Position numbers and translations under genes: made by a program | Assembly (NCBI GenBank): GCA_027596075.1 | Contig: JADGJC010000222.1 | Coordinates: 1 to 64,000, forward strand | Length of the DNA stretch: 64,000 nt | Direction of reading: 5' to 3' | Source of the DNA: Rhizophlyctis rosea | Taxonomy: Eukaryota; Chytridiomycota; Chytridiomycetes; Rhizophlyctidales; Rhizophlyctidaceae | The notes under the pieces: model-generated | Databases searched by the model: none | Told to the model about the DNA's origin: nothing | What the model saw: the letters and a program-made list of their open reading frames with translations, nothing else | Shown here: piece after piece, positions 1 through 12,826 of the stretch | Layout of the letters: the number at the start of each line of letters is the position of its first letter | How positions within the stretch are numbered: the stretch's first letter is position 1

Positions 1-1280
1 AACCCCGGTCGACAATAGACGCCCGTCAACTTGATCGTGATGATCAGAACCCTCAGAATCGCACGTTTCCGAGGTTTCGGACGTTTCACCAATCACGGCG
101 GTGGTGTCGTCAAAAGTGGCTTTTCTGTGGCGTAGCTGTGCCCCTGCCACGTTTACCTCATCGGCCGTGCCTCCGATTCTCATACTACATATTTGAAGCA
201 TAACGCGTAATGTTTCATCACATCACAACACCGAAAACCCTTCAATATCCCTCCCCGATCCTCCTACGAGCTAGCAACGCTTAAACACCAGTATTCAGCT
301 GGCCTGGACACCCGAGGAACTCAGGGCTACACACAGCTCGGTATACGTAGCGAAAGAGGTGCCGATCGCACGATTCTGCCATCGCTCTTCACCTCAGCAA
401 GCTGAAGCGTCCAAGGATTGGCTCAAGAGTACGGACAGGTATCGCGCTCTACGCTTATCGACGCCCCTGTCTACGCTGGCTGCTACGGCAACCTTGAGAT
501 AGTGACCTGAATCCGCTCAGCGGGTTTTCAGAAGCCCTTGTCGTGGTGATTTGACCTGCACTTGCAAGCAGGAGCCTTTTCGAGGTAGGAGGTATGCAGG
601 ACACCGGCCGTTGGGCCTGTCGTGCTGCTGTGAGGGTATGTGGGTGGTTGAATCAACTGAACAGGTCACCGGAAGTCAAACGGGTTCCCGTCGTGCTGTT
701 CTCGCTGATTTGGGACGATCTTGCTGAGATTAAGGAAACAGGGAGTGTCACTGGTGTGAGAACGCACTTCTGGGTGGTGGATTGGTAGTTGGTGAGTCTC
801 TAGCAGACTCAATACGCAACGATTAAGCGTGAACGAAGCTCAAAATCGTTGTCCTAGTTGTTCCGGCGTCCCGTTATGACCAGAATGGGTGGCAAAGTCG
901 CGGTTGATCAGACCGGAACGTCGGAACCGTGGTTATGCAAGCCGTCTAGTTAAAAAGATGCTGGTCAATAGACCTGCTAGAAGCAATACACACTCAAATG
1001 AACACGACAGTTAACTGTTTGGATGTATATTGAGATAACAATGGTCAATAGTACACATATGCACACACGCACCAGCACATATGTCACTCAAGGTGGCACA
1101 GGTGCGACAGAAAAACACGTAAGCGATCGACGTGATTACATAAGGGTCACGTGATTGTGACTAAGCTAATAAATCCGTCACTTTTTGTTTTATCTAACCA
1201 ATCGCGTGACACGTCCGAACTACTAGACGCGTCTTACTAGTCCGCATCCCTGCACGCGCCCTCAACTGTTTCAACAGTGT
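1..1280. other. gene-poor stretch, nothing recognised
   Basis: No convincing coding exon, RNA gene or long repeat was found here. The only open frames are short and have unnatural composition. The stretch lies on the 3' side of the broken Gag remnant at 1281-1964 (minus strand), where pol would be expected in an intact element. No protease, reverse transcriptase or integrase signature was seen, so the element appears truncated. Confidence 0.5.
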
Positions 1281-1964
1281 TTACCTCAACATACCCGGAT
1301 GCTGCAGGTTGGGAAGTAGCAGAGGCAGCATTGACAAATGCGACATGCTCAAAGGGAAGAGACGGATAGGCATAGTAGATGTAGCACTCTTAGAAGTTTC
1401 AGACTGACTATCGCTATCTCCAGTTACATCAGCTTGATTGACTGTAACCTTGGGTTTCCCGTTCTTCTTTACGGCAATCAGCCTCAACATGGCACTTGAT
1501 TTGGCACCAGTTGCAAATGAGGCTCTTGTGAGGGTTCTCGTACGGACCTGAGCGTGACTTTTTGCTCTTGTCACGCTTGATGGGACCACCACCAGCAGCT
1601 GCATGAGCAGCTGCAGCCTTGCAAGCCAGGCGGCCGTCACCAGACCAACCAAGTGCTTTGGCAGCACATTGGGCGGTGGTTTGGTACCAATCAACTGTGA
1701 GGTCATTAATGGCGCCCGACGCTGGGTTTGCCACATTGGTAACAGCATGTTGGCGAGGGTATGACCATCGGCACCTCCGCGTTGTAACCCTTTGATGTAC
1801 CAATCCTTCAAGTCTTCTTGAGTCAATGCAGGTTCACCAGAAGCGATTCCAAGTGCGCAGGACTCATCGACCAGACGATTGAACTCGAGGTCGAACTGAG
1901 TCAAGGAGCTACCGAACTTGAGTTTGGTGAAACTCTTGCGGAGAGTGTTGCTATATGGGGTCAA
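1281..1964 (-). pseudogene. retrotransposon Gag remnant with frameshifts
   Basis: This is a decayed Gag-like fragment of an LTR retrotransposon. The minus-strand frame from 1964 starts with a Gag-like segment containing LTQFDLEFNRLVDE and LKDWYIKGLQ, typical of the retrotransposon Gag capsid core. Near 1720-1750 the similarity shifts to another minus frame (1803-1429). That frame holds a perfect zinc knuckle, CNWCQIKCHVEADC (C-X2-C-X4-H-X4-C), after a basic stretch. Near 1480 the first frame again looks Gag-like (KKNGKPKV). At least two compensating frameshifts are therefore needed, and no pol follows. The zinc-knuckle class is recognised from general family knowledge; Ty3-like affinity is only an inference. 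The remnant sits about 290 bp beyond the 3' end of MON2. Confidence 0.65.
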
Positions 1965-2252
1965 ACACAGCGGTTTTACTTTGAAAAATGGACGGGCCAG
2001 ATGACTGGTGGTGGTGAAAACCCGCCGATGTTTGGCTTACATGTGTGCTTTGCTGTGTCCTGAAAATTGAGGTCACAGTCCTTGACAAGGCATGAAGCAG
2101 AATGGCACGCATTCGGAACCTCACAACCTTGGAATACCGTTCGTCGCCGCCCAAGCGAACCTTGCGGCGGGTGATTAGTCTGTTGGGATGTGCATGGTGA
2201 AGGGGGGGCAGCAGTCGCTCCAGGTTTGTAACATTTACAACAGGGTGAACAA

Positions 2253-5200
2253 TCACGTGCCCAATCCCAACTCCAGCCCAACTCTTGTAAGGCACGCCTT
2301 AAGAGATCCTACGACCAATACATCATCTAGTCCTGTCTCCCCTCCCCCATTCCCGCCTCCATTTGCTGTTCCAGCCATCGCCAAAGTTCCCAGCAAGTCG
2401 CAAAGAGGGGTGTATAGGGCAAACAGATGAGCAGCACGCCCAGTTAGTATATGCGATCGCAAGGGATCTGCGCGACAAATTCCCAGCAGGATCAGAAAAC
2501 AACCGACGTTGGCTTTTGCAAGTTGAAAGACTCACGAGTTTTATCATCCAACAGGGTTTTTGCTAATATGCCGGGACGCAAGTTCAGGTCTTGCAATCGG
2601 CGTAAGCAGAAAAGGATTTCTTGTTCTCGAACCCTACCATATGAAATGTCAAACAAAGGTGTGTGATCCCATACCTGATGCTTAAAATGAGAAAACATAA
2701 CAGCGATCCTCACATGTTAACCCACCTGGGAAACGGCATGCGCCCATAGAGTGGACGATCCGCCGCATAGTCTTGCAATACCTCCTTACATTTGTCTATT
2801 AGTATGGGAGCGGCAACTTCGGCGATACGATATCTGAATGGTCCGAGATCTGCGCCGCATCACCATTCATGAGCAAGGTAAACCAACTGGCGATGTGTGA
2901 ACCATACTCGCCTTCCTTTGTATGCCAACATATATTGAAGAGTGTATCAAAACAACTTAAAGCAAACTTTTCCCTACTCGCTGGGATTACGTCACTGCCA
3001 AGGGCCTTCGTCGGTCGTTTCAGGGTGCTCGGTCTTCTTGAAATGGGTGCATCCCCCACCTCTTCAGCGATGTTCACCAGGCTTTTTGAATTGACGAAGC
3101 TGGCACTGGCTCCCTTTGCCATCGCCAAAGCCTCTGTTTCAGCTAGCTTCGATACGGCCAACGATGAAGGTTCGGGTGTCTGCTCCAGAGGTGTCGAATA
3201 AAACTTTGTACCGTTCCTGATGATCTCCACCAGTCGTTTGATCAAGGCCTCCGATACATGTGGTTTGCCAATATGCATCAATATGTCGCTTTCTATGGAG
3301 GTTAGTACGGAGATGTCAAATGACTCATCCGCTGCCAGCTCCTCAGCCGACAATGGCGAAGGTGGTTCTCTAAATATCATTGATGAGTGGCGGACGGAAA
3401 CCTCTCGACGTCAGTGAAACAAACCTTGCTGGTAGCAAGAACCCTTCGAAAGTATCCAACAGCCGCGAGTAGATGGTATTCGATATTTCTTGTGGTAGCT
3501 CTGAAACTTTTGATGTTAACTACGGACATGAGTCATGTAAGATAAGATCCAAACCTGACACCAAGTCGTCCATAGCAGTCAAACCAATCCCGACCACCGT
3601 CATACATGTATTTGCCGCGAATTTCCACAATGGCGTACTATCCTTACTACCCGGGTTGGGACAATCGTACTTTGCTCGCATCGGCACACCCAACGCCTCC
3701 ACCGTTTTTTCAAACGCCCCGGAACTGTAAACCGTACGCAATTTTCCGAATTTGTCGTAAAGCTCCCCCAATGCTTGCATGGCTCTCTTCGCAAGCGCGA
3801 TGTATGTGAAGCCTTTATACTCAGAGGTGGTTGGCGACTCCACGACCACTGCTGGGTGTTGACCGCCGCCCCTCACAAAAGGCAATTTAACGAATCCGGC
3901 AACCGTGATGATGACCAGCTCTGGAGCGCCCTTCATATTCCCTACGTCGATTGTATTCCCCGTAATGAGTTCCAACACCGATGTCTGGAAAGAAGAGGGG
4001 TTCTCCAGGTCATTGATTTGATCCGCCCGAATACGGCTAATGGTTGCACCAGGTTGAACGTTTGTATGATACAGTAATAATTGCGCAAGAACATTCAACA
4101 ATCGCCGCAGTTCGAAAAGCCCAAATGTTGGCCGAATCACCTCGTACAGATCGGGTATGATGCCCGCATACGCATTGATACAATCCTGCGTGAAGTACCC
4201 ATGTAATACTTTCGTTTCGGTCCCGACAGGCGCCGCCATCAACCGTCCACCAGGAGTCTCTTGCCCTGCGTTTTCATCGGCATTGCCCACCACACCAACA
4301 CCGATCCCTTCCCACACCTCCCACGCCATCCTCCATAGCTCTAAAACTCTTCTACGAACATTCTCAGGGATTTCTCCACCGGGTATACTCTTCGGGTATT
4401 GAACAAACGTCCGAAGACTTTTAATGGCCGCCATCGCTACTTCTGGAGATCCCGACAGACACCATGTTTTCACATAATCCAGAAATAGGCTCCATGCACG
4501 CTCGAAACCTTCACCCAACTCCACCAAAACCGGCAGAAAATCCAAAAAGCACTTCGTGATGCCCGCCAGAGTAATGACTTTCGTCTCATCCCATTGTTTG
4601 GACACCGTATCCCTAGAATGGTGCACAGGAGTTGATGCCGACGGCGAACTTGTGACCTTATTCTTCACTGGACTGCCTGTCGCTGGCGATTCGCCGGACA
4701 CCCCCGCCACAAGACCGATCTTATGGATCAAGTCCACTTTTTCGGTGAGAGCTTTGATTCTCTCCAGCAAGGGAAAGAGGATGCTCCAGATGCACTCATT
4801 CCAAGCGTCCAGTGTCAAACGCTGTCCGTTCATGCCGATAGTCCTGAATAATGTCTGATTTGCTGAATTGCGTACTTCGGGCCGTGGGTCAGAGCAAAGC
4901 TGGGACAGATGCCCTAACAGCAACATCCACAGGGTATCCATCGTTCGCGTTGTAATCGGCCCCTTCAACGCCTCCAAACTAGATGAACGAGCTCTCGATA
5001 ACCCTACTTCCGTTGTGAACGACCGACTCGCCAGCAATCCATCATTTGACTCCTTGTCAACTGGTTCCGGTCCCTCATTCAGATGGTCCCCAAGCGATCC
5101 GCCCTGCTCCAGCTCGTGACGCTTCGTCAGAACAAAGTCACTAACTTGCCACAACAACCCAACTGCCGTCAAACTGATGTTCAGATCGTCTGACTGAGCG

Positions 5201-8200
5201 CCGAAGCTGCCGATCGCTTCTATGCACGTGTGCAAAACGGTCGGTGGTAATAGGGTCAAAAAATCCGTGCAGATGAGTTGCAAGCTCGGGAACGCAATAC
5301 GGGTGAGGAGTCCGATTTTGGCTGACGTTGGGGCAGCTTCCGTTGACGTTCCCGCACCCTCTCCTTCACCCAACAATACATCCCCAGGCTTGACATCAAG
5401 TGCTTTGAGTGCCGTCCGTTTCCGATCCGTCACACTTCGAATAGCATCGAAAATCAAATACCAGGAAGCCGAAAGGTTCTGACCGCTCGTCTGAAGGACC
5501 TTGTTCAAAGTTTCCAAACCCGCTTTCTGCACGTCCACAGTCGATTGTCCCCTAGCAAGCTTTCCCCCATCATCCGAAGTTCCCCCTGAACCCAATACTA
5601 GTCCACCCCCCATAGATGACCCTCCCTCCAAATACATCAACCGCTTCAAAGGCTCCAGCAGGGTCATTTCGACACCAGCTTGTTTGAGGTCTGCGAACTG
5701 CATGGCACTCGTGATGATTTCGTTGAATGCCGAGCACACCTGCGCTCGAATGGACACCGTACATTGAGGGGAATGCGAAATTGAGATTAATTCATCGATG
5801 ACGAGATTCCAGGCCGCAAAGTCGTGTGAAGATATCAGTCGCTGAACATTGACCAGTGAGACACAATGCAGCTTGGTGATTGCAAAGGACTTTTCCTCGG
5901 CGACTTTCATCGAGTCCTTCCCTGAAGATGCTGCTGCTGCTGCTGGTGCCGATGACGACTCCCGAGCTAAGCGACACAATGCGCGCAGAAATTCCATGAA
6001 ATTCTTATCCTCCATCTTGGCCGTATCCTCAAAAAGCTTTTTGATCAAAAGCATGAGGGTTGCAAATTGGTTGTCAACGGTCTGCCCCTTCTTTTCTCCC
6101 TGCGGTGTAGCAGCATCCGTGAGCAAAGCAATGGAACTCTGATCCCGTCGCCCCAGCTTCCCCGCCGACATCAAACTCTCAGACACTTGCAATGTCTCCA
6201 AAATCCCAAACCAAGCTCGGTCTTCCATCACGGGCGTCAGCGTCTGCGCGATGTGCAGCAGAGCTCGTAAGCAGATTACATTCCGATCATTCAAAAGTCC
6301 GTGGCCCCGGCCTAACATCGGTGGTCCCATCCCTTGCTCCTTTCCAGGACCCATCTCCGCAGTAGCCGGAATGCAAACCTTGCACAATGACGATAAGAAT
6401 GCGTCTCTAGGTGCAGTGAGACCGAGAAGGCCGAGGATGCTGGTGAAATTCTGGTAGGCACGAATGACTGTCATGAATATGTCCTCGTCGATGCTCGCAG
6501 TTACCAAAAAGGACAGAACCGCTAATATGTTGGCCCAGGAATTGTTCGCCATTTCGATGGCCAGCAAGACACCGCTTTCATTTGGAGATGCGGCTGAATC
6601 TTGCAATATGGGTAAAGCGAAAGATGCTTGGCTGTCGGCCATATTGGTCAGGCAGATGATTGCAAGATAAATGATGTATGTTTCCGGTGCGGACGGAGGA
6701 TCCGATTTATCCAGTTGGTCGATACTAACACCGATGCACACTTTAATGGATGAAAGTAGGAAAGCAGACTTCCGGGATGATACCTTTGTAATTTGATTGA
6801 CGCACCATGCACCGTCAGGGCGAAGGACTCATGTTGTATGCCGCTTGGGATGGAAGAGCCCGCTTCCGGGTTGACGGGAGGAGGTGCGTGAAGTAGCAAT
6901 GACGATCGCTCCGCCACTACGATCTTGGCGAAGCCAGTTATCATCTCCTGGAAAACTTTGGTCGAATGTTCGTTCGCATCATACGACTCAAAAACAGATC
7001 TAATATGTGGGTCACACATTGTCAACCTCCCCCATACCGATGAGTATCCAATTGGTTTACATACCGTAACAAATTGGCATCAGCACAGATGCTCTTGAAG
7101 ACCTCCATGACCAGTATGCGCTGCCAATACGGAGCATGCTCTGGCTCCAAGAGCCGACAGAACATAGATAGGAAGATTTCGCATTCCATGACCTACTTGG
7201 GATGAATCATATGGTCCGATAAAATATCAATCATTCGTTCAAACTCACCAGCAGTCGATTGAATTGTTTTAATATCACATGGACAACACGGATCAATCTT
7301 GCGGTCAAAGGGAAATCATTCTTGTCGGAAAATGATTTGATGAGCAAAGGACACACTCGTTCCTTCAATAGATTCGACAGCTCTGTGTGCTTTTTGACGT
7401 GATCATGAGAGACAAGCACTGAACCCTCAAGACATCACAAAATCTCACCTTCTTGAACAGCGCTGCGTGGTTGGCTAATACGGACTCGATGAGCTCCAAT
7501 CCAAATGGTTTAGGCAAAGTACTCAATCGCAAAAATGTCGATGGTTCTCCGTTGGTGACTAAACACAAATCCTTCGACATGATAAGTGATCAAGTACATG
7601 ATATGATGGCAAACGCAACCTTACTTGAAACAGCGCAACTGCATCTTTCTCTGTTTGACTTGTTTCAGTTGACTGAGCCTCGGAAGAGTCTTCAAGAAGC
7701 TGGTTGGATCAGCCCAGGTTGAGCACCTGAATCCGTATTGTCCAATGACACTTACCGGCATTCACTGTCCCTTTGGCATCCTCTGCCGCCAATTTATCAA
7801 ATACAAAAATGACAAGCTGGCGAACCGTTGCAGCTGCCGTATTATTCACTATCGTAGATTTCGTATCTTGCAATCGGAAACACAGAAGGAGGGACTGATA
7901 GATGATGCGCTGGTTGGTCGTGTTCGCCGCAAAACCACATACTGTTGTGCTTACCTCAGCCAGAAGTGCTCCGTGCACTTCATGGTAATTGGTCAATAGA
8001 GGCAAGATAGTTTGCAACACTTTCAGGTGAAGTTCAACACTACTGCCCAGCATATCCGACAACGTCTTGACCACGACATGCACCGAAGTCTGACACGAGG
8101 AATGTGAGTTAGAAGGAGTGAATTTTGTTCGATTGCAATCCAAATATACCTCGGGCAGCGCATGATGAGATATCAATCTCTGGATACAACCCACTGCTAT

Positions 8201-8586
8201 TTGAACAAGCTTTGGATTTTTCGTTTCGCATGATAATATGAAGGGCCGAAGTGACTCCTCAGTTTTGGCCAGCTCTGAACAGACGACATGAGTGCTCGCA
8301 GCTATTTACCAGCAAATGCTATAAAGATAATTACCCTCAGCGACTGGGTCTGTCCCTTGTTGAGCTGCACCTGTTGATCGCTCTTTCAGAGCACGCAAAA
8401 TATACAACAACCGCTCGGCCGCCTTCAGAGACCAAGTCAATTGCGTGTGAGGTGAAGTGCTTGATAGAACAGTAATAACGACGCCGAATCAATACAGCTT
8501 ACCTCCTTTATCTCGGGATGTTTACGACGCGCCTCATTTGACAGAGAAAGTAGCTCGTTCTGAAGGAACGTAGCCAACCCGCTCAT
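2253..8586 (-). CDS. MON2: MON2 homologue, large Sec7-related Golgi/endosome trafficking scaffold
   Basis: MON2 is a peripheral scaffold related to the BIG/GBF Arf exchange factors but without a Sec7 domain. It acts at the trans-Golgi and endosomes with Dopey proteins and flippase. The model has 16 exons, 1802 aa (human about 1717): 8586-8503, 8422-8335, 8274-8150, 8089-7955, 7894-7756, 7689-7625, 7571-7449, 7389-7249, 7192-7065, 7026-6784, 6724-3555, 3506-3425, 3369-2888, 2816-2726, 2633-2536, 2467-2253. Every junction is GT-AG and in phase. The start [20 protein letters not shown] opens the DCB region. Diagnostic motifs are [25 protein letters not shown] and [12 protein letters not shown], and near the C-terminus [15 protein letters not shown] and [13 protein letters not shown]. 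The donor closing exon 13 could instead lie about 25 nt downstream. Intron 7064-7027 is only 38 nt. It is transcribed divergently from CENPJ. Confidence 0.9.
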
Positions 8587-9579
8587 TTTCCTCACTGAAT
8601 TTTAAGGCGTTACAGGGAAGCCGACCCTCAACGCGCGTGTTTCAAAAGGCTCTGGCAGCAGACGCGTGAGAAGGGGTTGAGAAGGTGGCCTGGCGAAGTT
8701 ACCGATGTCTCCTAATTGACGGAAAGTAAGGGGAAAAGGGTTCAACGGCGGGGACTGAGATGAGGAAGTCTGAGGAAGTTTGAGGGGTGACGCGCTGCCG
8801 GAAAGTTGGGGATGTTGAAACTGGCCCACTGTGGAAAGTTTCAATAGCATTGGCTCGAGCGGGCACAGTCATTTCAAGTCGGTGTCAATGTCACCCTCCG
8901 AGAAGTTGGTGGGACAGTGATCTCGATCGAGCTTGGAATGGATGTGGCTTATATATCAAACCGCCCATTGTGTGGCCAGAACGCGGGCGAGTGTGACTGT
9001 GTGCGGCAACCCGAGGTCACACGATCAATAGTTATCGTTATTGGTGCCTTGATAGACACACGTGGCCCATTCCACCGTGTGACCGTGTCCGCTCCATTCA
9101 GACATATTTCATGGACCAGGGCTGCGCCACATGTTCATGAAAGGTGTAATCACTGTTCATCAAAGGTGTGTCGCCGCCTGGGAGTGCTGCAGTGCTCAGT
9201 ACTGGGTAAGGAGCACTTCTTAGACAGCGGTTGCATTGGTTGCATTGGTTGTATTGGTAGTGTGGTAACATCCACGTTGATGTTTCAGATTGTACGACCT
9301 ACTAGCTAGTGTGCTAGCACTGTCAATCTGTGCTTTCTCCTTGCATATCGTCCCGAATCACTATCCTTACTGTCGACTGCAGCGCATCTCTCGCCCTTCG
9401 ACAACAACAATTTTTGATCTTCCAACCCACTCCCCATCACCTCCCTTGGCACTTCCTAGACCCAAACACAAAACGCGAACTCATAAGTGATCCCACTTTC
9501 CCTGTGCAGTCAAACAAGGGCGGGCTTTAGTCGTCGGTGGCGCAAGTCTTCTGCATACTGCATAGTGAAGCGCACGAAG
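8587..9579. promoter_or_regulatory. divergent promoter region MON2 / CENPJ
   Basis: This 993-bp spacer separates two head-to-head start codons, so it should hold both promoters. A TATATAT run lies at 8950-8956 and a 9-nt tandem repeat at 9232-9258. No other defined regulatory motif was identified. Confidence 0.5.
9232..9258. repeat. 9-nt tandem repeat, three copies
   Basis: The unit TGCATTGGT occurs three times head to tail; the third copy has one change (TGTATTGGT). It lies in the spacer upstream of CENPJ. Its function is unknown. Confidence 0.8.
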
Positions 9580-12500
9580 ATGCTATTGGGCGATGGTCTT
9601 CAAGAGAACAGCTCTGCGTTTCAGAGAAGTTACTCTCCTACAAGTACACTGAACGGAACCACCCTGTATAGACCGAACGACATTTTCAAACACCGCATAA
9701 GGCCTTATAGCGGCGAAGAAATCCATTTTGAGGATGATAGCCCTTCTGGTGTAAGTCGGCTCAGCTTGCTGACCATAATACACAGATGTATCCGGCTGAC
9801 GGCTGCCGCTTTGCTTTCTGCAGGCATCATCAATCCAAACACAGCGCTCTCCCTTGATCACCTTTGATGAACTGATTGCCAGTAGAACAAAGGCATCTAT
9901 GGTTGATCATGACAATGCGGTGATACAATTCCGCAAGGGTTCAGTTGAAAGGCGTCTTACCTCGGGACGGATACAGCCACGCAACGTTGATTTGGAAAAA
10001 GAGATTGATGGCCCAAGCATCGATTTAGAAGATGATTCGAGATTGTTGGAAGACGAGATCGAGCTCGCCTTAGAGAGGGATTTGTTGACACCCGCCCGAA
10101 TGGCCAACCGGCAGCAGTGGGAATATCGCCGTTGCGCAGAAGAAGCGGAATTGAAGGAATTCGAACAACTCGAGAAACAACATTCTCCTCATGAAGATGA
10201 TCAAGAGAGCTTTGTAGATGCGGAGGAGGATTTTGGTGAGGTCGTGGGCAATGAAGAGAGTGTAGAGTTGCTTCACGAGCATCTAAGTTTGGTGAGTTTA
10301 CCGGTCCAATTGGACAGCGGGCGTGATTCATCATCTAGCTATTATCTGAGGTTTGTGAAACCTTTGACTCGTGGCAGGACGACCAACGCAAGTAAGGGTC
10401 TTACAATAGCTGAAGGTTTGCTGTCTCCTAAAGTTTCGAGCTGAGAAGCACAGACGCGCTGAATGGTATAAATGCTCTGTTGGAAGACTCCATTTCGGTA
10501 TGTTCACTTTGATCTCCTGCTACTGGCCTCATCAATCAGAAGAAAGTTATCTTCTTCAGGTGACGCATTCTTCTACATCCCCGTCGTGGCATGAGCAATT
10601 CACTCCTCTTGGGAGTTCCAAACGAAATCTGTCACTGCTCTTCATGGACGAGCTCATAAATGGTATAGTATATAGGTTGAAAACACACTTTCTGTCGCCT
10701 CATTGCATCAGCAATCGAGCTGAAGGAATCTCGATGGGGACTCAATATGTAGACGACGCAGCAGCATCCTCGCCATCAACATTCCCGCCATCCTCTCCGC
10801 CAATGGGCCCCTCAAGTACTTCCGCAATGCCCCTCGATCTATTTGCCCTGTTGAAACAACCCACTTGCATACATGGTTGGTACAATGTCTGAGCAATCGT
10901 GATGACTTTTGAACTGACAGTACGCAGAAACACGCTCAGGGACTGTCGGCGCAAGCAATGAAGTACCTTCTTCGGCAGTGCCTCGCAGTGTGATGCAGTC
11001 TGTGCAGGAGGTTGTGCATGAGCAGGATCCCTACGAAAAGTTGTTGAGCAAACTGACGGTATGTCCATCCAGTCATGCTGCCATGCAGAACCACTTCACT
11101 GAAGCTCGGTCCGCATAGGCGTTGGAGGAAGAAGTGGCGCGGTACAAGCATTCCGACAGCTTAACGCTCCGAATGAAGGAGGAAAATGAACGATCCATGC
11201 AGAAGCTGATGGCGGATAAGGTATCAAGACAATAATCGCAACCCGTTTGGGAACCGATGGCTGATTTCGGACCCTTCAGACTGCGTTTGAAGAATACAGA
11301 AAGCAAGAACTGAAGAGTCTTCAAGACTACCGTGAGGAGGAATTGCGAAATCTACGGCGAGAGAAGCAAAGTTGGGAGAAGCAAAGAAAAGCTGCGGAAA
11401 TCCTGCCAACAAAAAGGTGTGCATGATTTTAATGTTACTCATTCAGCATCACAGCTCACTGCGAAACCACAGGGACCGACAGGAAATGGAATTACTTCGC
11501 AAAGAAATGGCCGAAATGCAGGAAACCTTTCGTCAGAAAGAGATGAGAATGACGCTTGCGCACGACAGGCTGAAAAGGAGGGTTGATGAATTGACAAAGC
11601 GGAATAGTGAGCTCCGGGAGGAAGTGAAAGTCTTGGAGAAGGAGAGGGCAGCATATGTAGAAAGGAACGAGCACCGACAGGTACGTCATGTCAGAAATGT
11701 CCTCAGCCTTGCAGATCATTATGTGATAAAATTTGATTCCAGACTCTTCCTCGGCAGGACTCGGAGCAATTGGCGGTAAACCATACCAGAGTAGCGGAGG
11801 ATCGACAAATGCCGACAGTCCAAGGCAACTCGGATATCACAAAGTCACAAAATTTCCCGCCTTCTGCGCCAATGTTGCCTGTCGCTACTATAAAAGGACC
11901 AATTCCTCTGCCTGGTGAAATCGAGCTAGATACAATGCAGGATCAACTTGGGCTTGCGACCGCTTTTGAGGTTTGGATTCTTCTGTCAATGCCAGGCGAT
12001 ACAAGACAATATCGTCAGCTGATTTAACACGGGAAATAGGAAAAAGTGACAGACGGAAAACGAGAGCGTCAATTTCCGAACGGTTTAAGGCTGGTGTGGT
12101 ATGTCAACGGCACGATCAAAGAAGCACATGGCGATGGCAACAGCACAATCTATTTCACAAACGGCGATTACAAGAAGGTATAAGGCATTTTCATCTTTCG
12201 GGTGGGGTCACCATGAGGGGGACTCATGTGCTTATCTTGCATTTTGCATCCAAGGTAACGCCGGATGGCCGAACGATATACTGGTATGCGGAACCGAAGA
12301 CCATGCATACTACTTTCAAGGATGGACTTCAGTTGTACGAATTTGATAATGGCCAAGTGGAGAAGCATTATCCCGATGGCACGAATGAAATCACGTTCGG
12401 CGACGGGACGGTGAAGTATTCATTTCCGAATGGGGAGGTAAAACTCTGGCAATACTGTGACTTCTGTATCTGGAGACGTCATCTAATTTGTGAGCATGGA

Positions 12501-12826
12501 TATCCTTGTCAGGAGGAAAGCATCTTTCCCGATGGACGTATACAAAGGCGTAACGAGCATGGTTTAAGGACATTGGAATATCCGGATGGAAGTAAGGAGA
12601 TAGTTTTCCAAGATGGGACGAAACAGAAAACGTACGCAGATCGGACAATGAAGACGCAGCATATTGATGGAAGAGTGGAAACGCAGTATCCTGATGGGCG
12701 CTGCCGGATTAAGGATGGGCAGGTATGTGATGATATTCCTGGCCCTTTTCAAGTGAGGTTCGACAGTCGTTTAATGGTATATGCATTCGATTTCAGGGCA
12801 ATTTGATATTGGAGACTAGATCGTGA
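9580..12826 (+). CDS. CENPJ: CENPJ/CPAP/SAS-4-like centriole assembly protein
   Basis: CENPJ (SAS-4) controls centriole and basal-body microtubule assembly. The model has 15 exons, 782 aa: 9580-9750, 9824-10291, 10339-10391, 10434-10497, 10560-10662, 10753-10875, 10928-11058, 11119-11220, 11280-11416, 11473-11680, 11743-11970, 12040-12177, 12255-12437, 12513-12722, 12797-12826. All junctions are GT-AG and phase-consistent. The N-terminal half is acidic and probably disordered. Residues about 370-520 form a charged coiled coil (for example YRKQELKSLQDYREEELRNL). From about residue 597 to the end lies a TCP10/CENPJ C-terminal G-box domain of repeated F/Y-x-DG or NG turns, such as VEKHYPDG, VKYSFPNG, RTLEYPDG and ETQYPDG. 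This repeat signature is characteristic of the family. Animal CPAPs are about 1300 aa, so this one is short. The exact start codon is less certain than the C-terminus. Confidence 0.85.

Noticed and set aside
594..788. A 64-codon plus-strand open frame
   Set aside because: Short, no motif, and no supporting context; indistinguishable from chance.
2799..3380. An independent 193-aa protein
   Set aside because: Its sequence is MON2 exon 13. The frame beyond about 2888 is intronic, and the conserved C-terminus continues in exons 14-16.
3520..6741. A separate 1073-codon gene starting at a GTG
   Set aside because: It is the large exon 11 of MON2 (6724-3555). The acceptor at 6725 restores phase and aligns with the MON2 family; the GTG lies in an intron.
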